Origin: Anisodus tanguticus
Taxonomy: Eukaryota > Streptophyta > Magnoliopsida > Solanales > Solanaceae
Length of the DNA stretch: 64,000 bases
Reading direction: 5' to 3'
NCBI GenBank assembly: GCA_034509755.1
Contig: CM067555.1
Span: 9,060,142 to 9,124,141 of the forward strand
The translations under genes and the position numbers were made by a program. The notes below the pieces were generated by a model. It had not been told where the DNA came from, ran no database searches, and worked only from the letters and a program-made list of their open reading frames with translations. Of this stretch, positions 36,501 to 51,500 are shown one piece after another; the first letter of the stretch is position 1, and the number at the start of each line of letters is the position of its first letter.

Positions 36501-39500
36501 ATAAAACATAGAATGATAATTACTGTGCTGAATTTACCAAACCAGGCTCGAGGAGACTATTTTAAACCATAAAATGACCGACGCAATCGACACACTATAT
36601 TAGACTTCCTCTGAGTAACAAAATCAGGTGGTTGCTCTATATAAACTTCCTCCTTAATATCACCATAGAGAAAATTATTCTTAACGTTCAACTGATAAAG
36701 AGGCCAATGACGGACATCAGCCATGGATAGAAAGAGACAGACATATGCTATTTTAGCCACGGAAGAGAAAGTATCACAGTAATCAAGCCCAGATATCTGT
36801 GTATACCCTTTCACAATAAGGCGAGCCTTAAGTTGGTCAACTTGACCGTTCGAACCAACTTTGACTGCATAAACCCAACAACAACCAATAGTAGATTTAC
36901 CTGAAGGAAGAAGAATAAGCTCCCAAGTACCACTCATCTGTAAAGCAGACATCTCGTCAATATTAACCTGTCACTATCCGGGATGAGAAAGGGCTTCACA
37001 TGTAGACTTAGGAATAGGGACATAGGACAATGATGATACAAAGGCATAATGGGATGATGATAACTTAAAAGGGTATAATGTGGATTAGTGTTACGAGTGG
37101 ACTGTTTACCTTTCTGAAGTGCAATCGGCTGATCAGAAGGAGACAAGTCCATAGTAAGTGCAGGGCTCGACGCAACACATGAATCATCTGGGCCTGATGT
37201 TGGGTCTGATGCTGGACGCGGTCGATGATGATAAGTCAGAAGTGCCACACTGTGACTGGAGATGTGGAAGTAACTGTAGATTCCTCAGGTCCCTGAGGTA
37301 TAGGTAAGACCTCAGAGATATCAGGATGATTAGAAGGAGACCTAAAGTAAGGTTGAGACTCAAAAAATGTGACATCAACAGACATAAGGTATCGACAGAG
37401 ATCAGGTGAGAAGTAACGATACCCCTTTTGAACTTGAGAATAACCAAGAAAGACACATTTAAGAGAGCGAGGGGCTATTTTATCTATCTCCGGAGTTAGG
37501 TTATGCACAAAACATATGCTCCCAAAAATATGAGGAAAAGAGTATAGAGATGATTGAGGATATACTATGGAATATGAAATCTGATTCTGAATAGATGATG
37601 AGGGCATTCGATTAATTAAATGACAAGATGTGAGGACTGCATCGCCCCAAAAACGCAGCGGAACATGGTATTCAATGAGAAGAGTGCGAACAGTCTCAAT
37701 GAGACGTCTATTCTTCCTTTCTGCTATTCTGTTCTGCTGAGGGGTGTACAGACAAGATGTTTGATGAATAATTTCTTGGTGAGTCATAAACTGCTGAAAC
37801 TGGGAGGATTTGTATTCTAAGGCATTATCACTACGAAAAGTACGAATAGAGACACCAAATTAATTTTGTATTTCAGCACAAAAACTCTTAAATATAGAGA
37901 GTAACTCAGAACGATCTTTCATTAAGAATAACCAAGTGCATCTAGAAAAATTGTCAATGAAACTAACAAAATAACGAAATTCTAAAGGTGAACTGACTCT
38001 ACTAGGACCCCAGATATCAGAATGAACTATTGAAAAAAATTTAATTTTGCACGACTCTCAGCACTATATGGAAAGGTAGTGCGAGTGTGTTTTCCAAGTT
38101 GACACGACTCACAGTCTAATTTGGACAGACTAGACAAACTAGGCACCATCTTTTGTAGCTTGAACAGTCTCAGATGTCCCAATCGTTTATGGATTAAGTT
38201 TGGAGGATCTGTAACTAGACGTGCTATGGAGGATTTAAGAGTAGAGGTAAGGTAGTAGAGGCCTTGTGATTTATATCCTACGCCAATCGATTGTCCCGTA
38301 CTGCGGTCCTGCATAATAAAAGAATCATCAAGAAATAGTATGACACAATTTAAGGCACGAGTCAAATGACTGATCGATGCAAGATTAAAAGAACACCAGG
38401 GACAAAGAACAAAATTTAGAGTGACCGAAGATATGAATTTAGCTTGTCCAACTCCTTTTGCTTTTGTTTGGATCCCATTGGCTAAAGTAATAGTGGGAAG
38501 ATACGGTGAATAATTAATATCCGACTGAAGTGATTTATCGCCAGAAATATGATCAAAAGCGCCAGTGTCTACAGCCCACGATCCAGCAGTATTAGATTGT
38601 GCGACTGAGACTGCTTGTGGATATGTGTGTTTACTTGCTCGATACCGAAGGTATTCATTATATTCTTCTTCGGATAAATAAACCCGTTGGTTACATGTAG
38701 TGGCAGTCTGAGCAATATGAGTATTCTTGGGTGGTCGATCATGCAGAGAATGGCATACTTCGCGAGCATGTTCATACATATTACAATAACTACACTTAGG
38801 TCGAGATCGACATATATTTCACGAGTGTGTCCAAACCTTTTACAATAACTACACTTAGGTCTAGATCTTCCAAAATGACCTCTTTTTCGTTGAATGTTAG
38901 ATTGTGATGTTTGATTTTCTGATCTCCTTATTAAGGGTTGTGAATTAATCATAGAACTTGAATTTCCAATTTCCGTGTTTTTAGAATGAAAAACATCAAA
39001 TTCGAGAGACATGATTCAAAACTTCAAGAAATCTAAAGAGGTTGATAATGCTTCGAAGTCGTGATCCCGAAGCTGTAGAAAACAGTCACCGGAAAATAAA
39101 AAGTGATCGGAATATGAAACAAATTGCACGGTATGGTTCGGAATGAATAGGCGAGCTGACTGAAAAAAATATTCTGCCGGAAAAGTGACTGTCGGCGCCG
39201 AAAAATAGTTTCGGTGATCGGAATCCAAAAAAAATTGATGGGGTTTGGTCGGAATTCTTAGGCGACCTCACCAGGAAAAAAATCAGTTCAAAAAAGTGAC
39301 CGTAAAGACCCTCACGTGCCGGCGCGTGGAGCTTACTCGCCGCCGGTGCAGCAACTTCAGGCAGCGCGTGACAGGGCGTGGTGACAACGCGTGGCAGGTC
39401 TTCTGCCGGTACGGTTGGCTGGGTTTGGTTGCCGAAGAATGGGGAACCTCGTGGTGGTGTTGGTTTTCGCACAACACTGACCAAAAGCGGTATTTACGCA

Positions 39501-42500
39501 AATCAGATCTAGAGGCCGCCGGAATTTGATGCACAACAACTGTCTTGACCTAATTTTATTTCCCCGGTGTTTCTCACCTATGCTCTGATACCAGGTGAGA
39601 AAATATGGGAGAAAATATTATTATTGAATTGTTGTGTTTATATGATTACACTGAGCCCTATTTATAGATACTACATTACAATCCTTTTCCTAGTAGGATA
39701 CTATATATGAAATCCTATTACTATTCTAACAATCTTGACAAGAATTATCCCCATTTTCCTTCATCTTGCTGGTTGAATACCAAGCTTTCCCGAGCCGGTG
39801 CCCCACTCTAGTTGCTGATATCATGCGTTCCTGACTAACTTATTGTCAATGACTCAACGAGATTTTTGATAAAGCAGACACCAAGTGATTTTACACATTG
39901 GGCACCTGTAGCTTTTAGCCTATCATTTCTCCACACTCGGCAAAGTTTCCCACCTTTGGTTATGTTGTCTCTTTTGAGTTTAACTGCCTTCATGCCAAAG
40001 GACTGCTTGAATTGAAAGGTTGTTGTCTCTCGTAATTAGCTACAGGGAATAGTCTTGGAACACCTTGAAGGATTTACAAGGGATGCAGCAATGAGAAGAA
40101 AAATAAGGAGAAATGAAACTCTGGAAAAGACGCACAGTTGGCTATGCTCCTGAAATAATGAAATTTCAAACAATCAAAGACAAGCAGGATGTGATGAGAC
40201 AAATAAAGCATATGTTATGAGAATGAGTTCTTATCTGCGTTGTAGAAAATTAGAATCCTTTTTGCATGGAGGTGCATGTCATGCTTTTCTTTTTAAAGCC
40301 TTTTGTTTTGAACAAAATCCATGATAACTTTTTTTCGTAAGACATGTCATCATGGGTTTAACATATTATATTAACCCATGAACTTGTTGAGAAGATGACT
40401 AGATAAAATGTTCTTGGAATTGATCCCCATTTTGTTTCTTTGCTAGATAAAAAAAGAGAATTTGTAAACAGTAGGAGGAAGAATTCAGTCTGGATACGTA
40501 AAGTGCTGAGGAAGGTGTGCTTCTTCACGTGGTTAACTACTAGAGGGGTGATTTTGACTGCGGAGAATCTTAGGAAACGAAAGGTGGGCTGCTTGAGTTG
40601 GTGTTTCCTATGTAAGGAGGCACGTGAAGGCGTGGACCGTATTTTATACATTGTAAAGTAGTCACAAGGTTTTGGTGGGATATCTTTAGATGGTTTGACA
40701 TTTCATGGGCAATGCCGAAAACCGCGAAGGAGTTGTTGTTCAGTTGGAAGGGTGGAGCTAGGAGAAGAAGGCACAAGGCTTAGAATGTTACTCCTCTTGC
40801 TTTAACGTGTGGGTCATTTGGAAAGAGAGAAATAGGAGAGCTTTTGAAGGGGTGAGATGAGTTTCGCTTAATTGAGGAGTGGTCTCCGATCCCTTACTTT
40901 CTTTTGGTGCACCCATGTAGTTCTTGTTTGTATAGAGGAATGGGTGTCTTTTGGAGAGAACCATATATTGTAGGTTTCTCCTTTTTTGGTATCTCGTGTA
41001 TACGGCCAAGTTGGCCTTGTTATTATCAATGAAAAACTTTATCTGATAAAAAAAAAAGGTAGGAGGAAGAATTCAGGGTGAGAGATACATACTCCTGTCA
41101 GAGATAAATGACAAAGTAGATGAAAATTGACCTTTGCAGTGATGTATATAGTCTCATAATTGCATATATCCTTTCTTATATTGGTATTGACATGCTATCT
41201 CATCGATTTCAGATAGGAGAAGAGCTTGGAGAGATATATGACTACGTGGCTCCTTGTTTTCCTCCAAGGTTTGTCCTCTGCCATTTTTCTTTTCCATTTA
41301 TCAGGATCAACTAGATTTAGTGATAGATAAACAAAGCATTACATTTCTAGAAAGAATAACTTCCTACTCATACTCTTAAGATTGTCCTCAGGGCATTCCA
41401 ACTATCTCAAATTTGGCTCTGTTGTATCCATCAGAGACGTCGTTGGAAGTTTCTCCTCAATTTGGGAAATTACTTGGCAAAATAACTCTCATCTCTAGCA
41501 TAGTCACAATCTGAAATGCTCCTCATTGCTATTAATTGCTTTCTACTACTGATAAAGTATAATATTCTATATAACTCAATGTTATATAGTCGATCATCAT
41601 GTTGTTCTTAATATTTAGGATGATGGAGAAGTTTCACATGCATAATGACGGTACGATTTTCTTTAAAATGTTTTTGTTAGCTGTAAGCTATGCTTGTGCG
41701 AAATAGGCGTGATTTTTTATCTTAATCATGCAACACTTTCAACTCAGAGGCATCAAAAAAAGGAAAGAAAAACTCCGAGGAGTCTATACCCTAATATCTC
41801 TTAACAGTTGATCTACTTCTGTTTCTTTTCTGTATGTTGTTATGTCCATTCTAACTCATACTTTATATGGTCTCAGATATGAAGTTTTCCAGCTCATGGT
41901 AAATCTGTATACAGAGAGATTTGTTCAGTGGCTGAGAAAGCTGAGTGACCAAGCTACTAATATGACAAATATAGAGATTTTAAAGGTAATGCAACTTTTA
42001 TCATATTGGCATTTTCTTTCTTTTGGATTACCGAAGGATTACTTTGGCATCAGAAACTGTTGTTTGTATGATTAAAATCTAGATAATACAGGAATCAACT
42101 ATTGAATATGGAGGTCATAAAAAAACGTCAGTTTTTCTAGTCTGAAGAATATTTGATATGAATTCCTATGCTGTGATCATAGGCTCATCGCTTTAAGGTC
42201 AAAAGTTGGTATGATTTGTTCAGTGGTTAAGAAAGCTGAGTGACAAAGCTAATAATATGATGAGTATATAGATTTTAAAGTTAATACAACTTTAATCATA
42301 TCAGCATTTTCTTTTCTTTTGGATAAGTTAAGGATTATGTTGGCATTAGAAATTGTTGTTTGTTTGATTAAAAGCTTGAAAATATGGAAATTTTATATAT
42401 AAAAAAAAGGGCAGCCCGGTGTACTAAGCTCCCGCTATATGGAAATTTTATATACTATAGAATTGGGAAGTCATAATAAAGCATTTCAACCAGTTATTCT

Positions 42501-45500
42501 GTATCTAACGAATATTTGACATTTATCCCTATGTTGTGGTCATAGGCTCATAGCTTTGAGGTTGGTCAGATATGATTGTTTCTTTTCCTACTTGTTATGG
42601 ACTTTTTTCTTTGTATTTACTTGTATACAAATTAGGGGGTTCATTTTACCTTCTTATCACTGCTTGTAACTAATCTCAATGTTACCAAATTGTGTATCCC
42701 ATCCTTCTCGTAAACATTCACGAATAGTGCTATAGCATCCAGTCATGGTCCGTGGGGAAGTAATCTGAAATTCCTTATCCATGTTAATAGTTCACCTAAT
42801 AGATTTCCATCATGAGAAAGACAGTCACGTCTAGGTGTTTCGCTTTGGTTTCCTATCCCCCTTTTTGGTTATTTGTTTTTATCAGGTAAAGTTTTCCATT
42901 AATAATAACAAGGCCATCATGGCCGTATACAAGTGGTATACCAAAAAGGAGAATCCTACAAAATATGGTTCTCTCCAAAAGACACCCAATCCTCTATACA
43001 AACAGGAACTACATGGGTGCACCAAAAGAAAATAAGGGATCGGAGACTACTCCTCAATTGAGCAAAACTCATCTCCACCCCTTCAAAAGCTCTCCTATTT
43101 CTTTCTTTCCAAATGACCCACATTAAAGCAAGAGGAGTGACATTCCACTCCTTGTGCCTTCTTCTCGGAGCTTCACTCTTCCAGCCGACCATCAACAATT
43201 TCACATATCTAGGCATTACCCAAGAGACGCCAAACCACCTAAAGATATCCTCTCATAACCTCGAGGCTAATTTGCATTGTAATAGAATATTGCCTACATC
43301 CTCACCCGTCTCCTTACAAAGGAAGCACCAGCTCACACTAACAACCTTCCGTTTCCTAAGGTTCTCTGCCGTCAAAATCACCCATCTAGTAGCTAGCCAC
43401 CTGAAGAAGCAAACCTTCCTCGGCACCTTAGGAATCCAGACAGAGGCATGTGGGAAACTAACCTCTGCCCTAACCAAGAGATTCTCATAGAATGACTTAG
43501 CTGAGAACGAATTGTTATTCCCCAGCTCCCAACTCAAATCATCAGGTCTGTCAGTTGGCACACAATGCTTTTTGGTTCTTTTGTGTGGTAACTGAGTTTT
43601 TGTGACCATGAGCTAAATAATTCTGCAAAAGCGAAGTGCAGGTTCCTGTCTTACCCATAATTTACTTTAACCACTTCCCATCATCATCTCTCAGCATTAG
43701 CATATTCATCTTCCCAAAAACTTTTCTTTATGGGTGAGGGAATGCTCTTCCGCTCTCTCTCCCCTTTGCAAGAGATATTGCTTTGATTCAGAATTGAGAT
43801 CTTTTCTGAATCCATGAATTAGGTAACAGGTTGGGTGGTCGACTACCAAGAAAGTCTAATTGAACTTGGAGTTGATGATTCTTTAGCTCAAGTTTGCTCT
43901 GAGAGTGGTGCAATGGATCCTCTCATGAATGCGTATGTTGAGAGAATGCAAGCTACAACAAAGGTTTAAAATCAGTTTATTATCATAATTGCTTTCATAT
44001 TATTTTAGGACATACATAATGCTGACTTTTTTCATGTCATTTCGTAATATAGAAATGGTACTTGAATATCCTTGAGGCAGACAAAGTACAGCCACCTAAA
44101 AAGACTGATGATGGGAAACTTTACACACCTGCTGCCGTTGACTTATTTAGGATCCTGGGGGAGCAGGTGCAAATTGTACGAGAAAATAGCACTGATGTCA
44201 TGTTATACAGGATTGCTTTGGCTCTCATTCAGGTAAGTTCATTGATTGATTTTATGAGGACAGATGTTATGTTAAATTTAAGAACAAATGACTTCTTCAC
44301 CATTATTGGATCTCCTCTTCTTCTGTCTGTCACCTCTCTCTCTCCCCCCCCCCCCCCCTTTTCTTCTCAAGAGATCACTATCTCTCTTATTTACTGAAGT
44401 GAGGATATTTTACTAGATGCTGCTTTATTTTTTAGAGAGTGGGAGGAGTTGTTCTGTTTATTATATTTCCATTAGTGTTCTAGTTTTTGCAGCTGGAGTA
44501 ATTTTCTGGTATTTCAAGATTCTAAAGATCTATTGTCTTGTATTTTGGACTTCTATACAGCGAATTTAGCTGACTAGTTCAATATATACATCTACAAGGA
44601 AAAATCTTCAATTCCTTGCATTCTTTTGGCATCATAATCATGCGTGTGTTAAACAAACTAACTCTAATTTTCCATGGATTGTTTGCTAAAAATCCTTTGA
44701 AGTAGGGGCCTAATGGTGCATGGTTCTGTCAGCATTTTTTCTGAAGTAGTTTTTCTCAACAAATTTGTATATGAAGTGATTTTCAAGTTCTTGTAGAAAA
44801 TATTTCACGAGGACTTGAAGTATTATTTGGATTTTGTTGAGAGAAGCAGTTCTCCTGAAAAGCTTTATCTTCTATATCCTCCTCAAGGAGGAATGTTAGT
44901 TTTTCCAGTTTTAGTTGCCAAGCTATCCTTTAATGAGGAGAGGGAGAATGAGGGAATGAATCTTGTGTTTATATGATAATCGTTTCCCCCCTATTTATGA
45001 GTGTGTTTATATAACATGCTTGATCAGATGTCAAAAATATTGTCCTGAAAATGAAGGGACTTATTCATATTTCTCTCCCCTTTGTGATATATTGCTGGTA
45101 TATACTCCATATGAAGTCATGAGTTTTTGATTAGCAACAGCTTGATTTTCAGGTTTCTGAAAAGAAACTGATCTGATGGTTACTTGATAATGTTCCTTTC
45201 CAGGTAATGATTGATTTTCAAGCAGCTGAGAGGAAGAGATTGGAGGAACCTGCTTCCGAAATCGGTCTGGAATCCCTATGTGCAATGGTTTGTAAAATTT
45301 GGAAATCTGAACTGTTTATTGTGAAGTAGAAAGATCTTTGAATTATTCTGGTGCTTTACAACTATGCTAAGAGCTTGACACTCGGCAGATTAACAATAAT
45401 CTTCGCTGTTATGATCTCGCGATGGAGCTAAGTTCTAGTACTCTTGAAGCTCTCCCACAGAACTATGCTGAGCAGGTCCTTATTTGTTTCTGCCCTCCTC

Positions 45501-48500
45501 CTTGACTGCTGCGTAAATCTTCTGTGCTTTATCCTGATTGCTGTTACTGCCTTTTTGATCTGAAGTCATCTTGTCTGTTACTCCCTCCGTTTAAAAATGT
45601 TTGTCTTACTTCCTTTTTAGATCGTTTCCAAAAGAATGCTTCTTTCCTTTTTTGGCAACTCTTTAATTCCAACTTTCTACATGACATATGTAAGCCACAA
45701 GATTAAAGGACATTTTGGTACATTCTACATATCTTTAACAACCACAAGATTCAAAAGTCTTCTTTACTTTGTTAAACTCCGTACCAAGTCAAAACCAGAC
45801 AAACATTTTGAAACGGAGGGAGTAGTTTACATCTAAGATGAATATGATAGAATTTTATTATTGTATATTGTTTCTGATTAAAAAGATAATAGACAAAAGT
45901 GGTTCATATGTCCATGTCTTTTGCTCTTATTATTGTTACAATATTGCCGTGGTCTTGTGGATCTTGCTGGTGTTATTATATCTTTACCTTTAACTTTCAG
46001 GGCAAGAAAATAGTCTCATTTTTGGTAGGTGTAAATAGAGTCTCATTTATAAGGTAGAAGGGTTGTACAGGAGACTGATGTCCACAGCTATAGGAATATG
46101 TTTTTTTCTGAATTCTGATAAACTAAACCATCTAATCTCGCTGTACCCCATGTAGAAGATGGAAAGCACAACATTCTAAACACGTTCTGAAAGAAACTTA
46201 TCTTAGAAGTATTGATATAGGGCTCTAACCAAAAACTTGATATGACAACCAATAATGTATGTTGCCAGAGAAGATTTTACCCTCTTTTTTTTATAATTTC
46301 TTTTCCCCTTTTCTGCAATGAAAGAACAATGTTTTCCAGTTTAAAACTCAAGAAATAAAGTTGAAGCACATAAATTTTTTCAAACAGTCAGATAATCTCT
46401 CCACAAACTCTTGTCAAAGAAGTAGAAATGTGAAAGGGTCACATTGATCTTCTATCACAAATGTAATGATGTTGTTACTAATCCACAAAGGACCTACAAT
46501 CAGAATAGCTTGCTTCATGTGAGTAAAGCATGAGGCGATGCCGCAATGTAACATAGAAGAATCAGAAGTTGGCTGCAGAAATATGAGCATCTAGGAAGTT
46601 TATATTTCCGTATGAATGTGTGCGTGTGTCTGTATGGTTTGATCAAAGATTCCCTGCTCTCAAGCCTCCAAATTCAAGCAACTCCTGCTATTTCCCCTTC
46701 ATTCTCGGTGAGAACTGAAATTCTGCACTGCAACAGTGGTACAACACACGGCTCAATACTACCATGTTTTACAATTAAGATAATCTAATACATGGACCTG
46801 CTAATGCCTGATGTAGACCAGGAAGTATTTCTGTTCTTTGATGTTGTATGATATGATTTGTTTTGAATATATGGATGTCAGAGATGGTGACAGAGTTCTG
46901 CATTCAACTCTTCTTGTCAATGTGATTATTTGTTAAGTCCTAGTTATTAGGCCTAGAAGTTGCATTTCTGGCACTCACATCTAGCTCTTGTCAATGGATT
47001 ATTGTTAAGTCCTAGTTGTTTGGCCTAAACGTTACATTTCTGGCACTCAAGTTAACTTCTCTTATGTTAAATTCTTTGATTGCTCCTCAGGTTAATTTCG
47101 AAGATACTTGCAAAGGTTTTCTAGAGGTTGCAAAGGTATATTAAAGGCTTGCTTTTATGGATGCCTGTGACTTTAATATTATAATTAAGTGGTCAACCTA
47201 TCTTTTTGAGGATTGATTTTGTTTTTTACAATCTCTAGAGTTAATTACCCACTCAATTTTTATGGAGGACTTTAAAGGGACAGCCTATTGGAAATTAGAT
47301 TTAAGCCAGATGTAGGTGGATTAATTAAATATTGCTCCAGGTTTAAGGTCTCAAGAATCGTCATGTGCATGACACGTCTCTCTTCTGAAGCAATATTAAC
47401 GACATGTATTCGTTATGGGCACCCTTTGAGGTGCAAAACTTTAGAAAATTGAAGTAGCCCATGTAAAATGTATAACTCATCCAAAATCTCTATCGGGAAC
47501 AAATTGTCTCTTGCCATTTCAACTTATTATATGATCTATTTAAAACATAGCTTCTCAGGAATGGAACTAGAAATATTCCACATCACAAATTATAAATGAT
47601 CACATTACTTAGGGCACAACCGCACAGGTAGCATACATGGAGATAAAATAAGAGGTCGTTTGATATGGCTTGAACACGCCCTATGTAGACCTTATAATGG
47701 TTGAAAGTGATAAAAAAGTACAAGTTCATCTAAAATCATATGGAGGGGAATGCCTATTTTCTTTTTAAAAAACATTGAGGGAGATTGTATCAAAACTCCT
47801 ACAGTCTTTTGGAATCAATCGGTAGTTAAGAACAGAGCAAAAAAAGAGCAAATGATTCATATTGGCGATATGGAGTTAAAATTAAGGCTTAGTTTATTTT
47901 TTATCAGGTTTCATAAGGCCGAAGTAGTATTGGGGAGGTGATTAGACGGGATATGACACATGTGCAACTTACCGAGGACATGACCTTAGATAGGGGGTTG
48001 TGGAGGACACGAATTAGGGTAGAAGGGTAGTAGGTAGTCGAGCGTAGCCCTACTTACGCTTACAAACTTGTAGTTGTGGTGTTATTATTGTAGGCCCACT
48101 TAGACTATCATACTAGTAGGCGCAGTTGTACTTTATATAGCGTTTGATTTGTACTGCTATGTGTTCTTTAAAGTACTTTATTTATCTTATTATGTACCTG
48201 CATTAGTTACTGCTTCTTTTTCAGAATGCGCTAGCATGACTTATTTTCTTGTTTTGCTTGTGCTTATGCTTTGTCTTGAGCCGAGGGTCTCTCGGAAATA
48301 GCCGTTCTACCTATCGAGGTAGAGGTAAGGTCTGCATACATTCTACCCTCCCCAGACCCCACGTTGTGGGACTTCACTGGGTATGTTGTTTGTTTCATAT
48401 TTAATGTAACCATTAAGTCTTAGTTTACTATCCTTTAGGTTGTGTCTTGATCATATAAAATATTTATATTAGGTTTGGCTTGTGCCAGGAGTCCTTATTG

Positions 48501-51500
48501 TCTGTTTTGAGACTTCTATGCTAGTGTGGAGACAAGGGACTAAGTGTAAGATTTAGAGAACTTTTAACGATAGGGAACTCTTAATTCGCCTTAAAAGACA
48601 AGTTATCTTGCTAGTGTTGGAATGAAATGGACCATACCTTAATGGATATGGAGGGCTTGTTTTCATTCCGAGTAGCTTGGAATTGAGGCATACTTGATGG
48701 GTTGATGACAAATTAAATCCAACACATAACTTACGTGTCTCAAATAATCCCACTAAAGGCATAGCCTCTCAAACCATACAAATAAAGCAAACGCGCGCAC
48801 TACATCTGAAATCAGTACCAAATACCCAACAACATGAATCCAAAACCCTTTTTTGCGTAGCCCAAATTGAACAACCATCGGAGGTGATTGTTTGTGTTTG
48901 TTGCTTAGAGGTCTCAAGTCTTGTGTGAGCAAACAATCTTTGAGAAGGGGAAGACTAGTGTACTTGACACTCAAGGAGTAGACTATCAACCATATACTAC
49001 CTTTACGAATACTTCGTATTTGACTTACTCTCCTCACTAATTGCAGGAAGCTGTTCATCAAACTGTCAGCGTTATCTTTGAAGATCCAGGAGTAGAGGAA
49101 TTGTTCGTTAAGTTGTACCAGAAAGGTGAGATGTTCCTCAGATTTCTCTGTTGCTAGGAGCTCTCGTTCCATCTGTTGGAAGCATTTATCTTAGAATTGT
49201 TACTATCTTTTAGTGGTAAGTGTTGGATCTATCTGTCTTTGTGCTATGTTCACAAAGAGATTCTAATGATTTTACGTCGTACTGTGTCTGCACAGTTGCT
49301 TCACAGCGTAGGAGTATACATCGATGAGCTTAAAGTAAGCGTTTTGACGAATATACTTTGCTGATTCAACAAACAATTAACTTTTATTAGTCAAACTGGG
49401 ACATTGAGTTGGGTTCAAGGGATTGCTAGAAAAGATAGATGCAGCCAATTTGGAATTAACTTTTGGAATTTACCTAGCAATTGACGTTAGAAACAAGATC
49501 TGCAGCCATTATGTACTGTTCTGCAACCTAGCAATGGACACTAGAAGCGAGATATTTCTATCCATAGAGAAAGGAGTCTAACCATTATGTACTGTACCAA
49601 ATATGAAGAATTCTATCGTCTTCTTGCCTATCAAAAAAGAATGTGAAGCGTTCTGTTAATGAATTAATTCAAGTCAGATATTATGCAAATGATTTAAGCT
49701 GTCATAATTCTAAAACTCTAGCCTTCACTTGAGTATTCTATGTTTCATATCTCAGATTGGTTGGAAGGACAGGTTACCGAGTTCCTAGTTGAAACATTTG
49801 GAGACTACTTCACAGATGTTAAGATGTGAGTTTGCTTCTGTGCTTAGCTCTTATGAATAGCTTGAATGACATCATCCTGTTATTGTGCTCATCCCATGGA
49901 ATGTTCTTTATCCTATTCATGTGAACTATTAAAATATTCTATACTTATATGCAGCAGCAGCAACAGTTTCTAACTGCGGAATATCCTAGAATGAGTAACA
50001 CACATATCCTTAACTTTTGTGTGTTTTCACAAATTTATAAAGGTACATTGAAGAAAGATTGTTTAGGCGTTTTGTCGAGGCTTGCCTGGAGGAGAGTGTT
50101 GTTGTATATGTGGACCATCTACTCACCCAGGTTTATTTAAAAAGTTCATTACAGTTCATTTATTTGATACAGCTTTTATTTTTGGGTTGTAAGTTAGTTG
50201 ACTATTTTTATGTCCCCTCATGGTAGAAAAACTATATTAAAGAAGAAACGATTGAGAGGATGAGGCTCGATGAAGAGGTTCTCATGGATTTCTTTCGGGA
50301 GTACATTAGCGTTTCTGTAAGCCCAACAACTTTCTTATTGAGCTCTTACTATTACCTGAGATATGCTTTAAATTTTTGGGGAATTTCGAAACTCATGCAC
50401 TTCTATTAATTCATTTTTTTTTGTTGGGAGGGGGATAGATATGCACCTCAGCGGCTCAGCCTATGTGCACAGCTTTTACTCGTTTCTTATTCCATTTACT
50501 TCTGCATTTTCAGATATGGATTGAGTATTGCCTTTCTGTCTAGAAAGCTTTCCAATCCTTTATGTGAATTTCCTGTTCTAGCTTTATGAGTTTAATGCCT
50601 TCAAATAACAAAGTGATTCTGTAGTCACAAATTGCAATACCCGTCTCTTCTATCATTATTTTGGCTCAATGTAGAACTTAAAACTCCAACCTTTTAAATT
50701 AATTTCTTTATAAGGTTTACTTACTTTAAGGAATTTTTTTTGGGCTAAAATGGTGGTAATTTAATTCACCCTATATTCAATCTGGTAGCAATTAAACAGA
50801 AAATAAGAATGAAAAACACTAGACTTGTGTAATATAATGTTAACTAAATCTTAAATTTCTTATTTGTAAAGAAGAAAGTGAAGCAAAATAGCTATTAAAC
50901 GATGACTTTGGTTTACTAGAGACATCAACATATTGTTTTAGCTCGGTGGAAACAAAATCCTTTTCCTCAGGATCCTATTAAATAGAAATAGTGAACGAAA
51001 TAACTAGAAAGGTATCCCAAAAACGCATAGTTTCTCCTCCAAAAATGACTTCTCCCGGCCATTTGCAACGAATTCAAAAAAGAAAAGGATTTGAATCCGC
51101 TTTTAATCCCTACATGTAAAAAGAATAAACAGATGCATGAATCTCTTATTTTTCAGTTTTAGAGTGGAACTCTAGGAGAACATTGGATAAGTTAGCAGCA
51201 GTTTGCCAGCAAGAGTAATGATTTTGCAAACAAGAGAAAATACTTTGCTTAAAATAATGACAAAAGTGATTTTGTGATCCAGGATAATGAGTTTAAGAGC
51301 TTTTTTGTGAGTTGTATCAGGTTTCACATTTTCTTTTATGAAGTAAGGAGAATTCCATTAAAAGGCATCAAGAAGATGCAGAGAAGATTACAGAAAAGAA
51401 GATGATGTTTGCTCAGATACACAAACTAAGCTATAACTAAGGTTTCTAACGTTAAAGAGTATTTATAAAAAAGGAAAATAAAACATCATATATTGTATAA

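Larger units (their letters stand above)
35377..39731 (-). mobile_element. Ty1/copia retrotransposon 3 in SEC6 intron 10
   Basis: Inserted antisense to SEC6, with perfect 5-bp target duplications ATCTT at 35372-35376 and 39732-39736. LTRs are 35377-35502 and 39594-39731. LTR sequence, primer site, double zinc knuckle and protein sequence show the same family as copia 1. Total 4355 bp. It makes up most of the 6-kb intron 10 without touching exon 10 or 11. Confidence 0.95.
41918..42570 (+). repeat. Tandem duplication covering part of SEC6 exon 12 and intron 12
   Basis: The segment from GATTTGTTCAGTGG at 41918 (inside exon 12) through about 42205 is repeated from 42213 to about 42565, with the same order of landmarks: exon end, CATTTTCTTT(C), GATTA..GAAATTGTTGTTTGT, then the words around CATAGGCTCAT. 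Divergence is substantial, so the event is old. The second copy later received the small SINE piece at 42400. Confidence 0.85.

Noticed and set aside
39245..39539. Frames on both strands in the copia 3 leader
   Set aside because: GC-rich leader between primer site and gag; no conserved domain.
42213..42281. Extra coding exon of SEC6
   Set aside because: In-frame TAG, lost donor and truncated start; it is a dead duplicate.
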